Origin: Hyphomonas johnsonii MHS-2
Lineage (GTDB): Bacteria > Pseudomonadota > Alphaproteobacteria > Caulobacterales > Hyphomonadaceae
DNA length: 64,000 nt
Assembly (NCBI RefSeq): GCF_000685275.1
Contig: NZ_ARYK01000001.1
Coordinates: 682,001-746,000 of the forward strand
Reading direction: 5' to 3'
Notes under the pieces: generated by a model
Seen by the model: only the letters and a program-made list of their open reading frames with translations
Told to the model about the DNA's origin: nothing
Databases searched by the model: none
Translations under genes and position numbers: made by a program
Shown here: positions 1 to 9,669 of the stretch, in pieces
Position numbering within the stretch: the first letter of the stretch is position 1
Layout of the letters: each line of letters starts with the position of its first letter

Positions 1-1
1 C

Positions 2-451
2 CTGTCAGTGCCATTGCAGGTGTCGATGGAGCCCGGATTGCCGAAGGTCTATTATGACCGCACGGCGCTCGAGCGAATCGTCCAGAACCTGGTCACCAAT
101 GCATTCGAGCACGGGTCGAAATCGCCGATCACCGTGAAAGTGTCGCGAATCGTGGGACGCGGCATTCTGCTGATGGTCCGTGACAGGGGTGCCGGCATGG
201 CCAAGCAGGACATGGACCAGGCGTTCGAGCCATTCTTCCAGGGCGGCCGGGCGAACGAGTTCAAGGATGGGCGCGGCGTTGGCCTCGGACTCACGGTCAG
301 CCGGAAACTGGCACGCCAGCATGATGGTGACGTCCTGCTGGACAGCCATGAAGGCCGCGGGACGAGCGCGTTCCTGGTTATTCCGCCAAGCCGCTGTGTC
401 ACCGGCGCAGACCGCCAGCAGCAACCCGAACCCACCCGCGACCTGGTCTGA
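2..451 (+). CDS. Sensor histidine kinase, C-terminal part (5' truncated by window edge)
   Basis: Only the last ~149 codons are present; the frame is open to the window start. What remains is a GHKL ATPase domain: N-box (NLVTNAFEHG), G1 box (DRGAGMA), F-box (FEPFFQG) and G2 box (GRGVGLGLTVS). These bind ATP in two-component kinases that phosphorylate a partner response regulator. The sensor input and the phospho-accepting His lie outside the window, so the stimulus cannot be inferred. A short polar tail follows the ATPase fold. The gene converges on the flavin reductase gene, with only 4 bases between the two stop codons. Confidence 0.88.
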   Translation: MSVPLQVSMEPGLPKVYYDRTALERIVQNLVTNAFEHGSKSPITVKVSRIVGRGILLMVRDRGAGMAKQDMDQAFEPFFQGGRANEFKDGRGVGLGLTVSRKLARQHDGDVLLDSHEGRGTSAFLVIPPSRCVTGADRQQQPEPTRDLV

Positions 452-455
452 TCGG

Positions 456-947
456 CTAGTCCGACACCGTATCCGACAGGACCGCGTAACGCCCGCCGTG
501 GTACAATAGCGGCCGCGCGGAATGGTCAGCCATGATGCGCAGGACCCGGCCCAGGAATATCACATGGTCGCCGCCATCGTGCTGGCCGTAGGTTTCACAT
601 TCGAGCCGTGCAGCACTGCTGGTGAGTATCGGCACGCCCCCTGTGCCGGTCTCCGTCTCCACACCCTCGAAACGGTCGATACTGCTTCTCGAGAACTGGC
701 GCGACAGTTCGGCCTGGTCTTCCCGCAGGATGTGGACGCAAAAGTGGTCGGCTGCCTCGAAGTCCGGAAGGCAGCGTGCGGTCCGGGCGAGCGACCAGAG
801 GATCAGGGGCGGGTCCATCGAGACAGAGTTGAAGCTGTTGGCCGTCACGCCAAACGGGCGTCCCTGCGGGTCGCGGGACGTGATCACTGTAACGCCTGTC
901 ACGAACAGGCCGAGCGCGTTTCGGAAAGTGCGGGTATCGAAATCCAT
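456..947 (-). CDS. Flavin reductase-like FMN-binding protein
   Basis: The 163-residue product matches the flavin reductase-like (DIM6/NTAB, HpaC/RutF type) split-barrel family. Features seen are an N-terminal FRNALGLFVTGVTVIT segment, the GVTANSFNSVSMDPP flavin-binding stretch, and a late HVIFLGRVL strand. Members use NAD(P)H to reduce FMN or FAD for a partner monooxygenase, or act alone. No monooxygenase gene is adjacent, so the partner is unknown. The frame is open upstream to 1268, but homology to the family begins at the Met at 947, which I take as the start. The gene is divergent from the alpha-glucosidase gene. Confidence 0.85.
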   Translation of the reverse strand: MDFDTRTFRNALGLFVTGVTVITSRDPQGRPFGVTANSFNSVSMDPPLILWSLARTARCLPDFEAADHFCVHILREDQAELSRQFSRSSIDRFEGVETETGTGGVPILTSSAARLECETYGQHDGGDHVIFLGRVLRIMADHSARPLLYHGGRYAVLSDTVSD

Positions 948-1142
948 ATCCCGACATCTAAGTCGCTTTGCGGCGCGGACAAAGCGAGATTGCAGAAGAA
1001 ATTGCCGTTCGCAGCGCTCGACCGCGCGTGTGAGGCCCTCGGGAAGCCTGAATTGCGGGCGTCGTTGACGGCGCTGCAAAATACTTCGATGCCTTGAACA
1101 GGCGTCCGATTTTGGCGGATGGCAGGCGTGGGAGGGTTCTCG
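948..1142. promoter_or_regulatory. Divergent intergenic region (flavin reductase / alpha-glucosidase)
   Basis: This 195-base gap must carry promoters in both directions. On the plus strand TTGACG at 1065-1070 resembles a -35 element, but the expected -10 position (around 1088) is poor. No clear operator palindrome was seen. GGAGG at 1131-1135 is the ribosome binding site of the alpha-glucosidase, 7 bases before its ATG. Confidence 0.35.
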
Positions 1143-2738
1143 ATGAGTGTCACGGATGGCCCCTGGTGGCGCGGTGCAGTGATCTACCAAGTGTATCCGC
1201 GGAGTTATTGCGACACCAATGGCGATGGTATCGGCGACCTTGCCGGCATTACCGCGCAGCTCGACCATATTGCGTCGCTGGGCGTCGCGGGCATCTGGAT
1301 TTCCCCCTTCTTCACCTCACCCATGAAGGACTTCGGATACGACGTGGCCGACTATTGCGATGTCGATCCGATTTTCGGGACGCTCGACGATTTCGACCGC
1401 CTGCTGGACGCAGCGCACGCGCGTGGCCTGAAAGTCATCATCGACCAGGTTCTGGCGCACACGTCAGACCTGCACCCCTGGTTCACGCAGAGCCGTCAGG
1501 ATCGCTCCAATCCGAAGGAAGACTGGTACGTTTGGCAAGACGCGAACGCGGACGGCACGCCGCCCAACAATTGGCAGGCGGTGTTCGGTGGCGCGGCATG
1601 GACATGGGATGCGCGCCGGCAGCAGTACTACATGCACAATTTCCTGCCCGGCCAGCCGCAGCTGAACCTGCGCAACGCGGCGGTCCAGCAGGCGCTGCTG
1701 GACAGTTCGCGATTCTGGCTTGAGCGGGGCGTCGACGGGTTCAGGCTGGATGCGATCAACTTCTCGATGTTCGATCCAGACTTCACGGACAATCCGCCCT
1801 GGGACCCGGCGGGCCGGACGATCACCCGCCCGTTTGACCTGCAACATCACATTCATAACCAGTCCCATCCCGACATTGCCACGTTCCTCGAACGCGTGAG
1901 GGCGCTGACGGATGAGTTCGGCGACATCTTCACGGTGGCCGAGGTGGCCGGTCCGGACCCGCTGCCGGAAATGCGCGCGTTCACTGAGGGCAATGGCCGG
2001 TTGAGTTCGGCCTACAGTTTCGATTTCCTGTATGCCGGAACCCTGACACCCGGGCGTGTGAAGCGGGCGCAGGGCAACTGGACGGGGCCGGTCGAGGAAG
2101 GCTGGCCATCATGGGCATTTTCCAACCATGATGCGCCGCGTTGCGTCAGCCGCTGGTATGAAGGGCCTGATCGGGCCCGGTTCGCGAAACTGACCAATGC
2201 GCTGCTGCTGTGCCTCAGGGGCAATCCGATCCTGTACCAGGGCGAGGAACTGGGGCTGCCGCAGGCCGATGTTCCGTTCGAACGACTGCAGGATCCGGAG
2301 GCGATCGCCAACTGGCCCCGCACGCTGGGCCGGGACGGGGCCCGCACGCCCATGCCGTGGGACGCGCAGGCGCCGAATGCCGGGTTTTCGACTGGAACCC
2401 CCTGGTTGCCATTGGGGGCAGGCCATGCCGATCTTGCCGTTTCAGTCCAGGATGCCGACCCGGATTCGGTGCTGGAATTCACACGCCGGTGCATCGCCGT
2501 GCGCAATGCATCTCCGGCGCTGTGCCGGGGGGACATTGAATTCGTGGACATGGACGCGCCGCTGCTCGTCTTTCGGCGGCGGACGGCCGACGAGGAGCGG
2601 CTCTGCATCTTCAATCTCGGCGAGGTTCCCGTCCAAAGGCCGGCATCTGTGCCTGTACAGGGGCAACCGCTGGTCTCATCAGGGTGGGAAAAGGACGTGG
2701 ATTGCGGCGTTCCGCCCCATTCTGCCCTAATTTTGTAG
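1143..2738 (+). CDS. Alpha-glucosidase, glycoside hydrolase family 13
   Basis: This enzyme hydrolyses terminal alpha-glucosidic bonds of maltose-type oligosaccharides, releasing glucose. The 531-residue protein shows the GH13 signatures: AVIYQVYPRSY followed by DTNGDGIGDL near the N-terminus, the nucleophile D203 (GFRLDAINF), the acid/base E267 (TVAEVAG) and the third acid D330 (SNHDAPR). The start at 1143 is chosen because GGAGG lies 7 bases upstream and family similarity begins there; an in-frame Met at 1119 is less likely. No signal peptide is evident, so it is probably cytoplasmic and acts on imported sugar. The Entner-Doudoroff operon immediately downstream would consume its glucose. Confidence 0.93.
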   Translation: MSVTDGPWWRGAVIYQVYPRSYCDTNGDGIGDLAGITAQLDHIASLGVAGIWISPFFTSPMKDFGYDVADYCDVDPIFGTLDDFDRLLDAAHARGLKVIIDQVLAHTSDLHPWFTQSRQDRSNPKEDWYVWQDANADGTPPNNWQAVFGGAAWTWDARRQQYYMHNFLPGQPQLNLRNAAVQQALLDSSRFWLERGVDGFRLDAINFSMFDPDFTDNPPWDPAGRTITRPFDLQHHIHNQSHPDIATFLERVRALTDEFGDIFTVAEVAGPDPLPEMRAFTEGNGRLSSAYSFDFLYAGTLTPGRVKRAQGNWTGPVEEGWPSWAFSNHDAPRCVSRWYEGPDRARFAKLTNALLLCLRGNPILYQGEELGLPQADVPFERLQDPEAIANWPRTLGRDGARTPMPWDAQAPNAGFSTGTPWLPLGAGHADLAVSVQDADPDSVLEFTRRCIAVRNASPALCRGDIEFVDMDAPLLVFRRRTADEERLCIFNLGEVPVQRPASVPVQGQPLVSSGWEKDVDCGVPPHSALIL

Positions 2739-2894
2739 TCTCGACCGCATGGACTGTGCAATGGTCAATATGTTAGCGGTCTCATTTTGTTAAACGTTGT
2801 GACGCAGAGAGAATTTGTCAGGGTCGCAAAACATAGTATTCGGTGGCCGTGTGGCGGGTTCTGAAGGCCATGGGATTTGGAGAAACGCACCACG
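2739..2894 (+). promoter_or_regulatory. Leader and candidate promoter of the Entner-Doudoroff operon
   Basis: This 156-base gap is visibly more AT-rich than its surroundings. A candidate sigma70-type promoter is TTGTCA (2815-2820), a 16-base spacer, then TATTCG (2837-2842). GGAG at 2879-2882 is the probable zwf ribosome binding site, with a longish 12-base spacing. No HexR- or LacI-type palindrome was recognised. Confidence 0.4.
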
Positions 2895-4364
2895 ATGGCT
2901 AAATTCATACCAGTTGATCCCTTTGATATCGTGATCTTTGGCGGCACCGGCGACTTGTCCCGCCGGAAGCTGTTGCCTGCACTCTATCACCGCTGGGTCG
3001 ACGGCCAGATATCAGAAACCAGCCGGATTGTCGGGACGGCGCGGTCCGAGATGACGACAAAGGCCTATCGCGCGATGGCGAAGGAGGCCTGCGAGACGGC
3101 GTCTGGCGCCAATTGGGACGCGACGGCCTGGAAGGGCTTCGAAAGGCTGATCGAATATGTGTCGATTGATGCGACCGCCCCGGATGGCGACTGGCCGGCC
3201 CTGAAGGCCAGCATCGCCGACGCGCCTGAGCGGCCTTGCGTCTTCTACCTGGCCACGTCACCGCGCCTGTACGTCAGCATCAGCGAAGCCCTCGGCCGGG
3301 AAGGCCTGGTGACACCGCAGAGCCGTGTCGTGCTGGAAAAGCCGATCGGCACCGATCTGGAATCTGCCCGTGAGATCAATAACGGGGTCGGCGCGGTCTT
3401 CGCCGAACGCCAGATATTCCGGATCGACCATTATCTCGGCAAGGAAACTGTCCAGAACCTGCTGGTGTTGCGCTTCGCCAATATCCTGTTCGAGCCGATC
3501 TGGTCGCGCAACTATATCGACCATGTCCAGATCACCGTCGCCGAAGACCTGGGGCTCGAAGGGCGCGCGGATTATTACGACAAGTCCGGCGCGCTGCGCG
3601 ACATGGTCCAGAACCACATGCTCCAGTTGCTGTGCCTGACCGCGATGGAACCACCCAACCATCTCGACGACGATGATATCCGGACTGAAAAGATCAAGGT
3701 TCTCAATGCGCTGACTCCGATCACCGGCGAGGCAGCCAAGCGCATCACGGTGCGGGGGCAATACAAGGCCGGCGTGCGGGGCAGCGAGCCGGTAAAGGGC
3801 TATCTTGACGAATTGTCGAATGGTCACAACAGCCAGACCGAGACGTTCGTGGCGATCAAGGCATCCATCGACAATTGGCGATGGGCGGGTGTGCCGTTCT
3901 ACCTTCGCACCGGCAAACGCCTGCCGTCCCGCCATTCCGATATCGTCATCCAGTTCCGGCCGACGCCGTATTCCCTGTTTGGCGCCGGCAATGACGCCGT
4001 CAACAGGCTGGTCATTCGCCTGCAGCCGGATGAAGGCGTGCGCCTCTACGTCCAGATCAAGGAACCGGGCCCTGGTGGCCTGCGTGTGAAATCGCTGCCA
4101 CTGAACCTTTCCTATGCCGAAAGTTTCACCGTGCGTTATCCGGACGCCTATGAACGCCTGTTGATGGACGTCGTGCGGGGCAACCTCTCCCTGTTCATGC
4201 GGCGGGACGAAGTCGAGGCGGCATGGGCATGGGTCGATGGGCTCATTGATGCCTGGGAGCAGTCCGGTGAAGCACCGGAAGTCTACGCTGCGGGCAGCAC
4301 CGGGCCGCTGGCGGCAGCCATGCTGATGGATCGCGACGGCCGCGAATGGTATCAGGGCGCATGA
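2895..4364 (+). CDS. zwf: Glucose-6-phosphate 1-dehydrogenase
   Basis: Oxidises glucose-6-phosphate to 6-phosphogluconolactone with NADP+ (or NAD+), the entry step of the Entner-Doudoroff and oxidative pentose phosphate routes. The 489-residue product has the N-terminal Rossmann motif IFGGTGDLSRRKLLPALYH and the substrate-binding and catalytic signature RIDHYLGKE at residues 176-184. ATG at 2895 (MAKFIPVDPF) fits the family start; a TTG at 2877 is in frame but lacks support. First gene of a tight operon, with the stop 4 bases before pgl. Confidence 0.97.
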   Translation: MAKFIPVDPFDIVIFGGTGDLSRRKLLPALYHRWVDGQISETSRIVGTARSEMTTKAYRAMAKEACETASGANWDATAWKGFERLIEYVSIDATAPDGDWPALKASIADAPERPCVFYLATSPRLYVSISEALGREGLVTPQSRVVLEKPIGTDLESAREINNGVGAVFAERQIFRIDHYLGKETVQNLLVLRFANILFEPIWSRNYIDHVQITVAEDLGLEGRADYYDKSGALRDMVQNHMLQLLCLTAMEPPNHLDDDDIRTEKIKVLNALTPITGEAAKRITVRGQYKAGVRGSEPVKGYLDELSNGHNSQTETFVAIKASIDNWRWAGVPFYLRTGKRLPSRHSDIVIQFRPTPYSLFGAGNDAVNRLVIRLQPDEGVRLYVQIKEPGPGGLRVKSLPLNLSYAESFTVRYPDAYERLLMDVVRGNLSLFMRRDEVEAAWAWVDGLIDAWEQSGEAPEVYAAGSTGPLAAAMLMDRDGREWYQGA

Positions 4365-4368
4365 CCGG

Positions 4369-5079
4369 ATGAAGCACGAATTCCTGCCCCAGGCGACACG
4401 CGATGACGCAGCGGATTTTGCCGCCCGCATGGCGCTGGGCGTGCTGGAATCCGCGATCGAGGAATCCGGGCACGCAAGTTTCATGGTGTCGGGCGGGACG
4501 ACTCCGGCGCCGATGTTCCGTCGCCTGTCCAATGCAAGGCTGGCATGGGAGCGGGTCACGGTCGGCCTGGTCGACGAGCGCTGGGTCAGCCCCGAGGATG
4601 AGGGGTCGAATGAGGCCCTTGTCCGAAAGCGGCTTCTGACCGGCAAGGCCGGCGCCGCCGGCTTCCTGCCGATGAAGACCTGGCATGCCAATGCCGAATC
4701 TGCTGCGCCAGATCGCAACCAGGCCTATCGCCCGCATTGCGATCCGATCGACCTGATCCTGCTGGGCATGGGCAATGATGGCCACACGGCCAGCTGGTTC
4801 CCGAATGCGGCTGGACTTGATGGCGCCCTGCACGCCGACGCGTCGACCGCCGTGGCCGCGATCGATGCCACGGGGTGCCCGGTCGCCGGGGCCCATACAG
4901 ATCGCCTGACGCTGACCGGGCCTGCAATCATCGATTCGGACGCGGCGATCCTGCTGATATTCGGCGCCGAAAAGCGCGCCGTATTTGAAAACGCACTGTT
5001 GGCGGACCCTGTCCTGATGCCGGTGCGTTACGCCATTGATGGACTGGGGCCGCGTCTGACGGTCATATGGGCACCCTGA
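4369..5079 (+). CDS. pgl: 6-phosphogluconolactonase
   Basis: Hydrolyses 6-phosphogluconolactone, the product of Zwf, to 6-phosphogluconate. The 236-residue product belongs to the SugarP isomerase/DevB family. Characteristic stretches are [51 protein letters not shown] (active-site His) and LTLTGPAI. Length is normal for the family. It sits between zwf and edd, and its stop codon shares one base with the edd start, implying coupled translation. Confidence 0.95.
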   Translation: MKHEFLPQATRDDAADFAARMALGVLESAIEESGHASFMVSGGTTPAPMFRRLSNARLAWERVTVGLVDERWVSPEDEGSNEALVRKRLLTGKAGAAGFLPMKTWHANAESAAPDRNQAYRPHCDPIDLILLGMGNDGHTASWFPNAAGLDGALHADASTAVAAIDATGCPVAGAHTDRLTLTGPAIIDSDAAILLIFGAEKRAVFENALLADPVLMPVRYAIDGLGPRLTVIWAP

Positions 5080-6911
5080 TGAATGAAATGCATCCGAAAA
5101 TCGTTGAAGTGACAGAGCGGATCCGGGCGCGATCCGTCGACACGCGGACGGCCTACCTGGACATGATCCGGGCGCGCCGGCCGGATACGTTTGCCCGGCT
5201 CAAGAAGACAGAGGGAAACCTCGCGCACGCCTCGGCGGGCTGCGCGGTGATCGAAAAGGCAGAACTGCTCGGCGCAGGCTGGCCCAATATCGGCATCATC
5301 ACGGCCTATAATGACATGCTGTCGGCGCACGCCCCGTTCGAATCCTACCCTGACATCATCCGCAAGGCGGCCCGGGACGTGGGCGCGATTGCGCAGGTCG
5401 CCGGCGGCGTGCCCGCGATGTGTGATGGCGTCACGCAAGGCCAGGAGGGCATGGAACTGTCCCTGTTCTCGCGCGATGTGATTGCCATGGCCTCAGCCAT
5501 CGGTCTCAGCCATGACGTGTTCGACGCAGCGCTGCATCTCGGCGTCTGCGACAAGATCGTGCCGGGCCTGGTGATCGCTGCCCTGCGGTTCGGCTGGCTG
5601 CCATCGGTATTCGTGCCGGCGGGGCCGATGCCGTCGGGCCTGCCGAATCCGGAAAAGGTGCGGATCAGGCAACTGTTTGCCGAGGGCAAGGTTGGCCGGG
5701 ACGCCCTGCTCAAGGCGGAGTCCGAGAGCTACCACTCGCAAGGCACGTGCACCTTCTACGGCACAGCCAATTCGAATCAGATGCTGATGGAAGTCATGGG
5801 CTTCCATCTGCCGGGAGCCGCCTTCACCAATCCCGGAACGCCGCTGCGCGAAGCGCTGACGCGGGCGGCGACCCAGCGCGCGGCGGAACTCACCGCGCAG
5901 GGTGGCACGTACCTCCCGGCCGGCGAAATGATTGATGAACGGTCCATCGTGAACGGCACTGTGGGCCTCATGGCGACTGGCGGGTCGACCAACCATGCGC
6001 TGCATATTCCTGCGATGGCGGCTGCTGCGGGCATCAATATCACCCTGGAAGATTTCGCCGACATCAGCGCTGTGACGCCGTTGCTGGCGCGGATTTATCC
6101 GAATGGCCCGTCCGACGTGAACCATTTCCACGCCGCAGGCGGCATGGGCTACCTGGTGCGGGAACTGCTGGGGGCCGGGCTGCTGGATGGCGACGCGCAG
6201 GGGGTGGCTGGCCCGATATCCGGCTATGATCGCGAGCCGTATCTCGAAGATGGTGCTGTCGTGTGGCGGGATGCCCCGGCGGCCAGCGCCGACCTGGATA
6301 TCCTCCGGCCGGCATCTGACCCGTTTTCCAAAGATGGCGGGCTGCGCCTGATGAACGGGCCTCTCGGGCGCGGTGTCAGCAAGGTGTCAGCCGTGAAGCC
6401 GGAAAACCGGGTGGTCGAGGCTCCGGCGATTGTGTTTGAATCTCAGGCGGCCCTGAAGGAGGCATTCGCTGCCGGGCGCCTCGACAGGGACTTCGTCGCG
6501 GTTGTCAGGTTCCAGGGGCCGGCCGCCAATGGCATGCCCGAACTGCACAACATGACGCCCATCCTGGGTATACTTCAGGATCGGGGATACCGGGTCGCGC
6601 TCGTCACTGACGGGCGGATGTCGGGTGCCAGCGGCAAGATTCCGTCAGCCATTCATGTCAGCCCTGAAGCGGCTCGCGGCGGGCCGCTGGCGCGTGTGAT
6701 GGACGGTGACGTCATCGTCTTTGATTCGGAAAAGGGAACACTGGATATCAATGTGGATCCCGACACGTTCGCCAAGCGCGAATCGGCGCCGTTCCGCCCG
6801 AATGAGTCGTCGACGGGGCTCGGTCGGGAAATGTTCTCGTATTTCAGGGCGATGGCCGGCCATGCGGATACCGGGGCGAGCCAGTTCTCCTTTCTGGCCG
6901 GTGGAGACTGA
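5079..6911 (+). CDS. edd: Phosphogluconate dehydratase
   Basis: Dehydrates 6-phosphogluconate to 2-keto-3-deoxy-6-phosphogluconate (KDPG). The protein is of the IlvD/Edd family and carries a [4Fe-4S] cluster. Cluster-associated cysteines are seen in [37 protein letters not shown] and the [15 protein letters not shown] stretch. ATG at 5079 overlaps the pgl stop (TGATG) and gives 610 residues, a typical length. Other in-frame starts exist at 5067 and 5088. The stop lies 3 bases before glk. Confidence 0.96.
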   Translation: MNEMHPKIVEVTERIRARSVDTRTAYLDMIRARRPDTFARLKKTEGNLAHASAGCAVIEKAELLGAGWPNIGIITAYNDMLSAHAPFESYPDIIRKAARDVGAIAQVAGGVPAMCDGVTQGQEGMELSLFSRDVIAMASAIGLSHDVFDAALHLGVCDKIVPGLVIAALRFGWLPSVFVPAGPMPSGLPNPEKVRIRQLFAEGKVGRDALLKAESESYHSQGTCTFYGTANSNQMLMEVMGFHLPGAAFTNPGTPLREALTRAATQRAAELTAQGGTYLPAGEMIDERSIVNGTVGLMATGGSTNHALHIPAMAAAAGINITLEDFADISAVTPLLARIYPNGPSDVNHFHAAGGMGYLVRELLGAGLLDGDAQGVAGPISGYDREPYLEDGAVVWRDAPAASADLDILRPASDPFSKDGGLRLMNGPLGRGVSKVSAVKPENRVVEAPAIVFESQAALKEAFAAGRLDRDFVAVVRFQGPAANGMPELHNMTPILGILQDRGYRVALVTDGRMSGASGKIPSAIHVSPEAARGGPLARVMDGDVIVFDSEKGTLDINVDPDTFAKRESAPFRPNESSTGLGREMFSYFRAMAGHADTGASQFSFLAGGD

Positions 6912-6914
6912 GCC

Positions 6915-7880
6915 TTGGACACTCCCATTCTCGTAGGCGATATCGGCGGCACGAATGTCCGCTTTGCCATGGCGCGCCGCGTGTCCGGGCGTTTCAGGAT
7001 AGAGCAGTTCGCGAAGCTGGAAGGCGATGATTTCTCGTCCTTCTACGATGCGCTTGGGCATTATCTTGCCGATGCGGACATCAAGCCCGCGCATGCCTGC
7101 TTCGCGATGGCGGGGCCGGTCCGGAACGGTACGGTGGTGCTGACCAATCGTCGCTGGGAGATTTCGGCGCAGGATGTCACGCGCCGTTTCGGCATTCCTG
7201 CGGTACACATGATCAATGATTTCGCGGCCATGGCGCGGTCGGTCCCGGAACTCGACAAGGCCGCGTTCGAGCCAATCGTTCACGGCGACTCGGTACAGGA
7301 CGCGCCGATCCTGGTCGCAGGCCCCGGGACGGGGTTTGGCGTCGGGACGCTTTTCAAGACACGGCTTGGCGGCTGGCGGGTGCTGAATGGGGAGGGGGGG
7401 CACATGGCCTTCGCGCCGCAGGAAGACCTTGAAATCGAACTCACCCGTATCCTGTTGCGGGAATATGGCTATGTGTCCAACGAACTGGTCGCCTCCGGCA
7501 GCGGCCTCGAAGAGATGCATATGGCATTCTGCGAGATATACGGGCGCGAGGTGGAACCGATGTCGCCGGAAGAGATGCGCGTCCGCGCCGATGATGGCGA
7601 CGAAATGTTCCACAATCTCATTCGGGTGCGTGCGAACACCACGATGCGTGCAGTCGGCGACCTCGTGCTGGCGAATGGTGCGTTGGGCGGGGTTGTGCTT
7701 GCGGGCGGCGTGACCGAACGTATCGCGGACTACCTGAAGACTGACGAGGCGCGGGCCCGATTTGTCGAACGCGGCCCGCTCTGCCAGTATCTTCGCGGGT
7801 GTCCGGTGAATCTGCTGCACGACCCGGAAGCGCCGCTGCTCGGCGCGGCTGCTTTTTTTGAACAGGAATGGACATCATGA
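6915..7880 (+). CDS. glk: Glucokinase
   Basis: Phosphorylates free glucose to glucose-6-phosphate using ATP, feeding Zwf. It is a 321-residue protein of the bacterial Glk family (not ROK). Seen are the phosphate-1 loop VGDIGGTNVRFAMA, MINDFAAMA, the adenosine-side glycine motif VAGPGTGFGVGTL, and NGEGGHMAF. The start codon is TTG at 6915, with GGTGGAG about 9 bases upstream inside the end of edd. A glucokinase inside the operon implies that glucose enters as free sugar, consistent with the upstream alpha-glucosidase. Confidence 0.95.
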   Translation: MDTPILVGDIGGTNVRFAMARRVSGRFRIEQFAKLEGDDFSSFYDALGHYLADADIKPAHACFAMAGPVRNGTVVLTNRRWEISAQDVTRRFGIPAVHMINDFAAMARSVPELDKAAFEPIVHGDSVQDAPILVAGPGTGFGVGTLFKTRLGGWRVLNGEGGHMAFAPQEDLEIELTRILLREYGYVSNELVASGSGLEEMHMAFCEIYGREVEPMSPEEMRVRADDGDEMFHNLIRVRANTTMRAVGDLVLANGALGGVVLAGGVTERIADYLKTDEARARFVERGPLCQYLRGCPVNLLHDPEAPLLGAAAFFEQEWTS

Positions 7881-8512
7881 CGTCACCGCTGGACTTCCTC
7901 CTTGAGGCGGCACGCCGCGCGCCGATCGTGCCGGTCTTGATCGTGGAGCAGTCCGAAGTCGCTGCAGACCTCGCCCGCGCCCTGGTGGATGGCGGGCTGA
8001 CCATCGCGGAAGTCACCTTGCGGACGCCGAGCGGGTTTGCGGTGATCGAGGCCATGAAAGCGGCCGCGCCCGAGCTGATTGTCGGCGCGGGGACCGTTCT
8101 GACCGGGTCCGATGTGGAGAATTCGATTTCGGCAGGCGCTGACTTCCTGGTGTCGCCCGGCATGTCGCCGCGGCTGCTGGATGCGCTGGGCGAGCGGCGC
8201 AAGATCATGATCCCCGGAATTGCCACAGCGACAGAAGCCATGTGCCGGTATGAGGAGGGCTTCGGCCTGCTCAAATTGTTCCCGGCATCCGTCGTGGGGG
8301 GCGTCGGCGCGCTGAAGGGGTTTGCCTCGCCCCTGCCACACATGCGCTTCATGCCGACCGGTGGCGTTACCGAGGCCGATGCCGGCAACTATCTCGCCCT
8401 TCCAAACGTGTTCGCTGTGGGGGGATCGTGGATTGCCAGCAGCGCCGATATCGCCGCCGCCGACTGGCGTGGAATCAGCACAAAGGCGACGCGGGCGCTT
8501 GCGCGTGCATGA
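7877..8512 (+). CDS. eda: KDPG / 2-keto-4-hydroxyglutarate aldolase
   Basis: Cleaves KDPG to pyruvate and glyceraldehyde-3-phosphate, completing the Entner-Doudoroff pathway. The class I aldolase signatures are present: E45 in EVTLRT and the Schiff-base lysine K133 in LLKLFPA. This numbering, obtained with the ATG at 7877, coincides with that of the E. coli enzyme and supports this start over ATG 7868. ATG 7877 overlaps the glk stop (ATGA), and AGGA lies 9 bases upstream. Length 211 residues, as usual. Last gene of the operon; a GC-rich hairpin follows. Confidence 0.96.
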   Translation: MTSPLDFLLEAARRAPIVPVLIVEQSEVAADLARALVDGGLTIAEVTLRTPSGFAVIEAMKAAAPELIVGAGTVLTGSDVENSISAGADFLVSPGMSPRLLDALGERRKIMIPGIATATEAMCRYEEGFGLLKLFPASVVGGVGALKGFASPLPHMRFMPTGGVTEADAGNYLALPNVFAVGGSWIASSADIAAADWRGISTKATRALARA

Positions 8513-8544
8513 GCCGGGCAGGGGGATTGGCAGGATATGCCGCC

Positions 8545-8565
8545 GCGGGCGGAGTTGCCGCCCGC
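8545..8565 (+). terminator. GC-rich hairpin after eda
   Basis: A perfect 8-bp stem (GCGGGCGG / CCGCCCGC) with a 5-base loop lies 32 bases after the eda stop. It has no T-tract, so it is not a textbook intrinsic terminator. It may be a Rho-assisted end or a 3'-stabilising hairpin separating the sugar operon from nuo. Confidence 0.45.
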
Positions 8566-8636
8566 ACGTGACGCACCGCCGCAGTCCGTAGCGCCGAAAA
8601 ATATGGGAGTCACGCGCATAGGGTTTTCCCCTGAGA

Positions 8637-8642
8637 TATAAT
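8637..8642 (+). promoter_or_regulatory. Candidate -10 box of the nuo operon
   Basis: A perfect TATAAT lies 71 bases before the nuoA ATG. No convincing -35 hexamer is found 16-18 bases upstream, so an activator may be required. The 8513-8712 gap otherwise holds the eda hairpin and the nuoA ribosome binding site (AGGAGA near 8699). Confidence 0.4.
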
Positions 8643-8712
8643 GTGCGTGTCTGTTGCGCGGCGGGCGAAACCGTCCTAATCCGGCGCCAGACAAGGTCAG
8701 GAGACACAGAAT

Positions 8713-9087
8713 ATGACCGAGATTGAACGCCTCGCGCTCGATTACCTGCCCGTGATCATTTTCCTGGTCATCGGCGCGGCAATTTCAAGCCTCTTCATTG
8801 TCGGTTCCGCACTGCTGGCGCCGTCGAATCCCGACCCTGAAAAGAACTCGGCCTACGAGTGCGGGTTCAACGCGTTCGACGATGCCCGGATGAAGTTCGA
8901 CGTGCGATTCTATCTCGTTGCCATCCTGTTCATCATCTTCGATCTCGAGGTCGCGTTCCTGTTTCCGTGGGCAGTGTCGCTCGGATCAATCGGCCTGCTC
9001 GGCTTCTGGTCCATGATCGGCTTCCTGGGCATCCTGACCATCGGCTTCATCTACGAATGGCGCCGTGGCGCGCTGGAGTGGGAATGA
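8713..9087 (+). CDS. nuoA: NADH-quinone oxidoreductase subunit A
   Basis: Membrane-arm subunit of respiratory complex I, near the junction with the peripheral arm. The 124-residue product has three hydrophobic helices. The loop after the first helix contains the conserved [20 protein letters not shown] (Cys loop close to the quinone channel), followed by [15 protein letters not shown]. First gene of the complete nuoA-N operon, with AGGAGA upstream of the ATG. The stop overlaps nuoB. Confidence 0.97.
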   Translation: MTEIERLALDYLPVIIFLVIGAAISSLFIVGSALLAPSNPDPEKNSAYECGFNAFDDARMKFDVRFYLVAILFIIFDLEVAFLFPWAVSLGSIGLLGFWSMIGFLGILTIGFIYEWRRGALEWE

Positions 9088-9659
9088 TGGCTGACGACGG
9101 CTTCAAGAAATATGCGCTCGGTGGCGCGCGTGCCGGGGTTGAAGGCGGCTTTGTCCCGCGCGACGACGACCCGTTCTATAATGGCCTGTCGGACCATCTG
9201 GCCGACAAGGGGTACTTCACCGCCTCTGCCGACGACCTGATCGCCTGGGCGCGGACCGGGTCCCTGATGTGGATGACCTTCGGGCTTGCCTGTTGCGCCG
9301 TCGAGATGATGCATGCAGGCAACCCGCGCTACGACCTTGAACGTTTCGGCATGGCACCGCGCGGTTCACCCCGCCAGTCGGACGTGATGATCGTCGCGGG
9401 CACGCTGACCAACAAGATGGCACCCGCCCTGCGCAAGGTTTACGACCAGATGCCCGAGCCACGCTATGTGATCTCGATGGGCAGCTGTGCGAATGGCGGC
9501 GGCTATTACCATTACAGCTATGCGGTCGTGCGTGGCTGCGACCGGATCGTGCCGGTGGATATCTATGTGCCGGGCTGCCCGCCCACCGCCGAGGCGCTGG
9601 TTTACGGTTTCCTGCAATTGCAGAAGAAGATCCGTCGCGAAGGCTCGATCGAGCGCTAG
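9084..9659 (+). CDS. nuoB: NADH-quinone oxidoreductase subunit B
   Basis: Peripheral-arm subunit carrying the terminal [4Fe-4S] cluster N2, which reduces ubiquinone. Cluster cysteines are seen in [24 protein letters not shown] and [14 protein letters not shown]. Two adjacent ATGs occur (9084 and 9087); the first overlaps the nuoA stop by four bases and gives 191 residues. The frame is open further upstream, but that part is a shadow of nuoA. Confidence 0.97.
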   Translation: MMADDGFKKYALGGARAGVEGGFVPRDDDPFYNGLSDHLADKGYFTASADDLIAWARTGSLMWMTFGLACCAVEMMHAGNPRYDLERFGMAPRGSPRQSDVMIVAGTLTNKMAPALRKVYDQMPEPRYVISMGSCANGGGYYHYSYAVVRGCDRIVPVDIYVPGCPPTAEALVYGFLQLQKKIRREGSIER

Positions 9660-9669
9660 GGGAAACGGA

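Noticed and set aside
948-1268. N-terminal extension of the flavin reductase frame to 270 residues
   Set aside because: The extra residues are low-complexity, overlap the alpha-glucosidase gene, and precede the family's normal start.
2784-2800. TTAA-containing stretch before zwf as a CtrA site
   Set aside because: The TTAA-N7-TTAA pattern is not completed; only one half is present.
3258-4718. 486-codon minus-strand frame opposite zwf/pgl
   Set aside because: Antisense to two well-supported enzyme genes with catalytic motifs; no own features.
8501-8712. Possible small RNA or tRNA between eda and nuoA
   Set aside because: Only a simple GC hairpin and a -10 box are visible; no cloverleaf or conserved RNA fold could be drawn.
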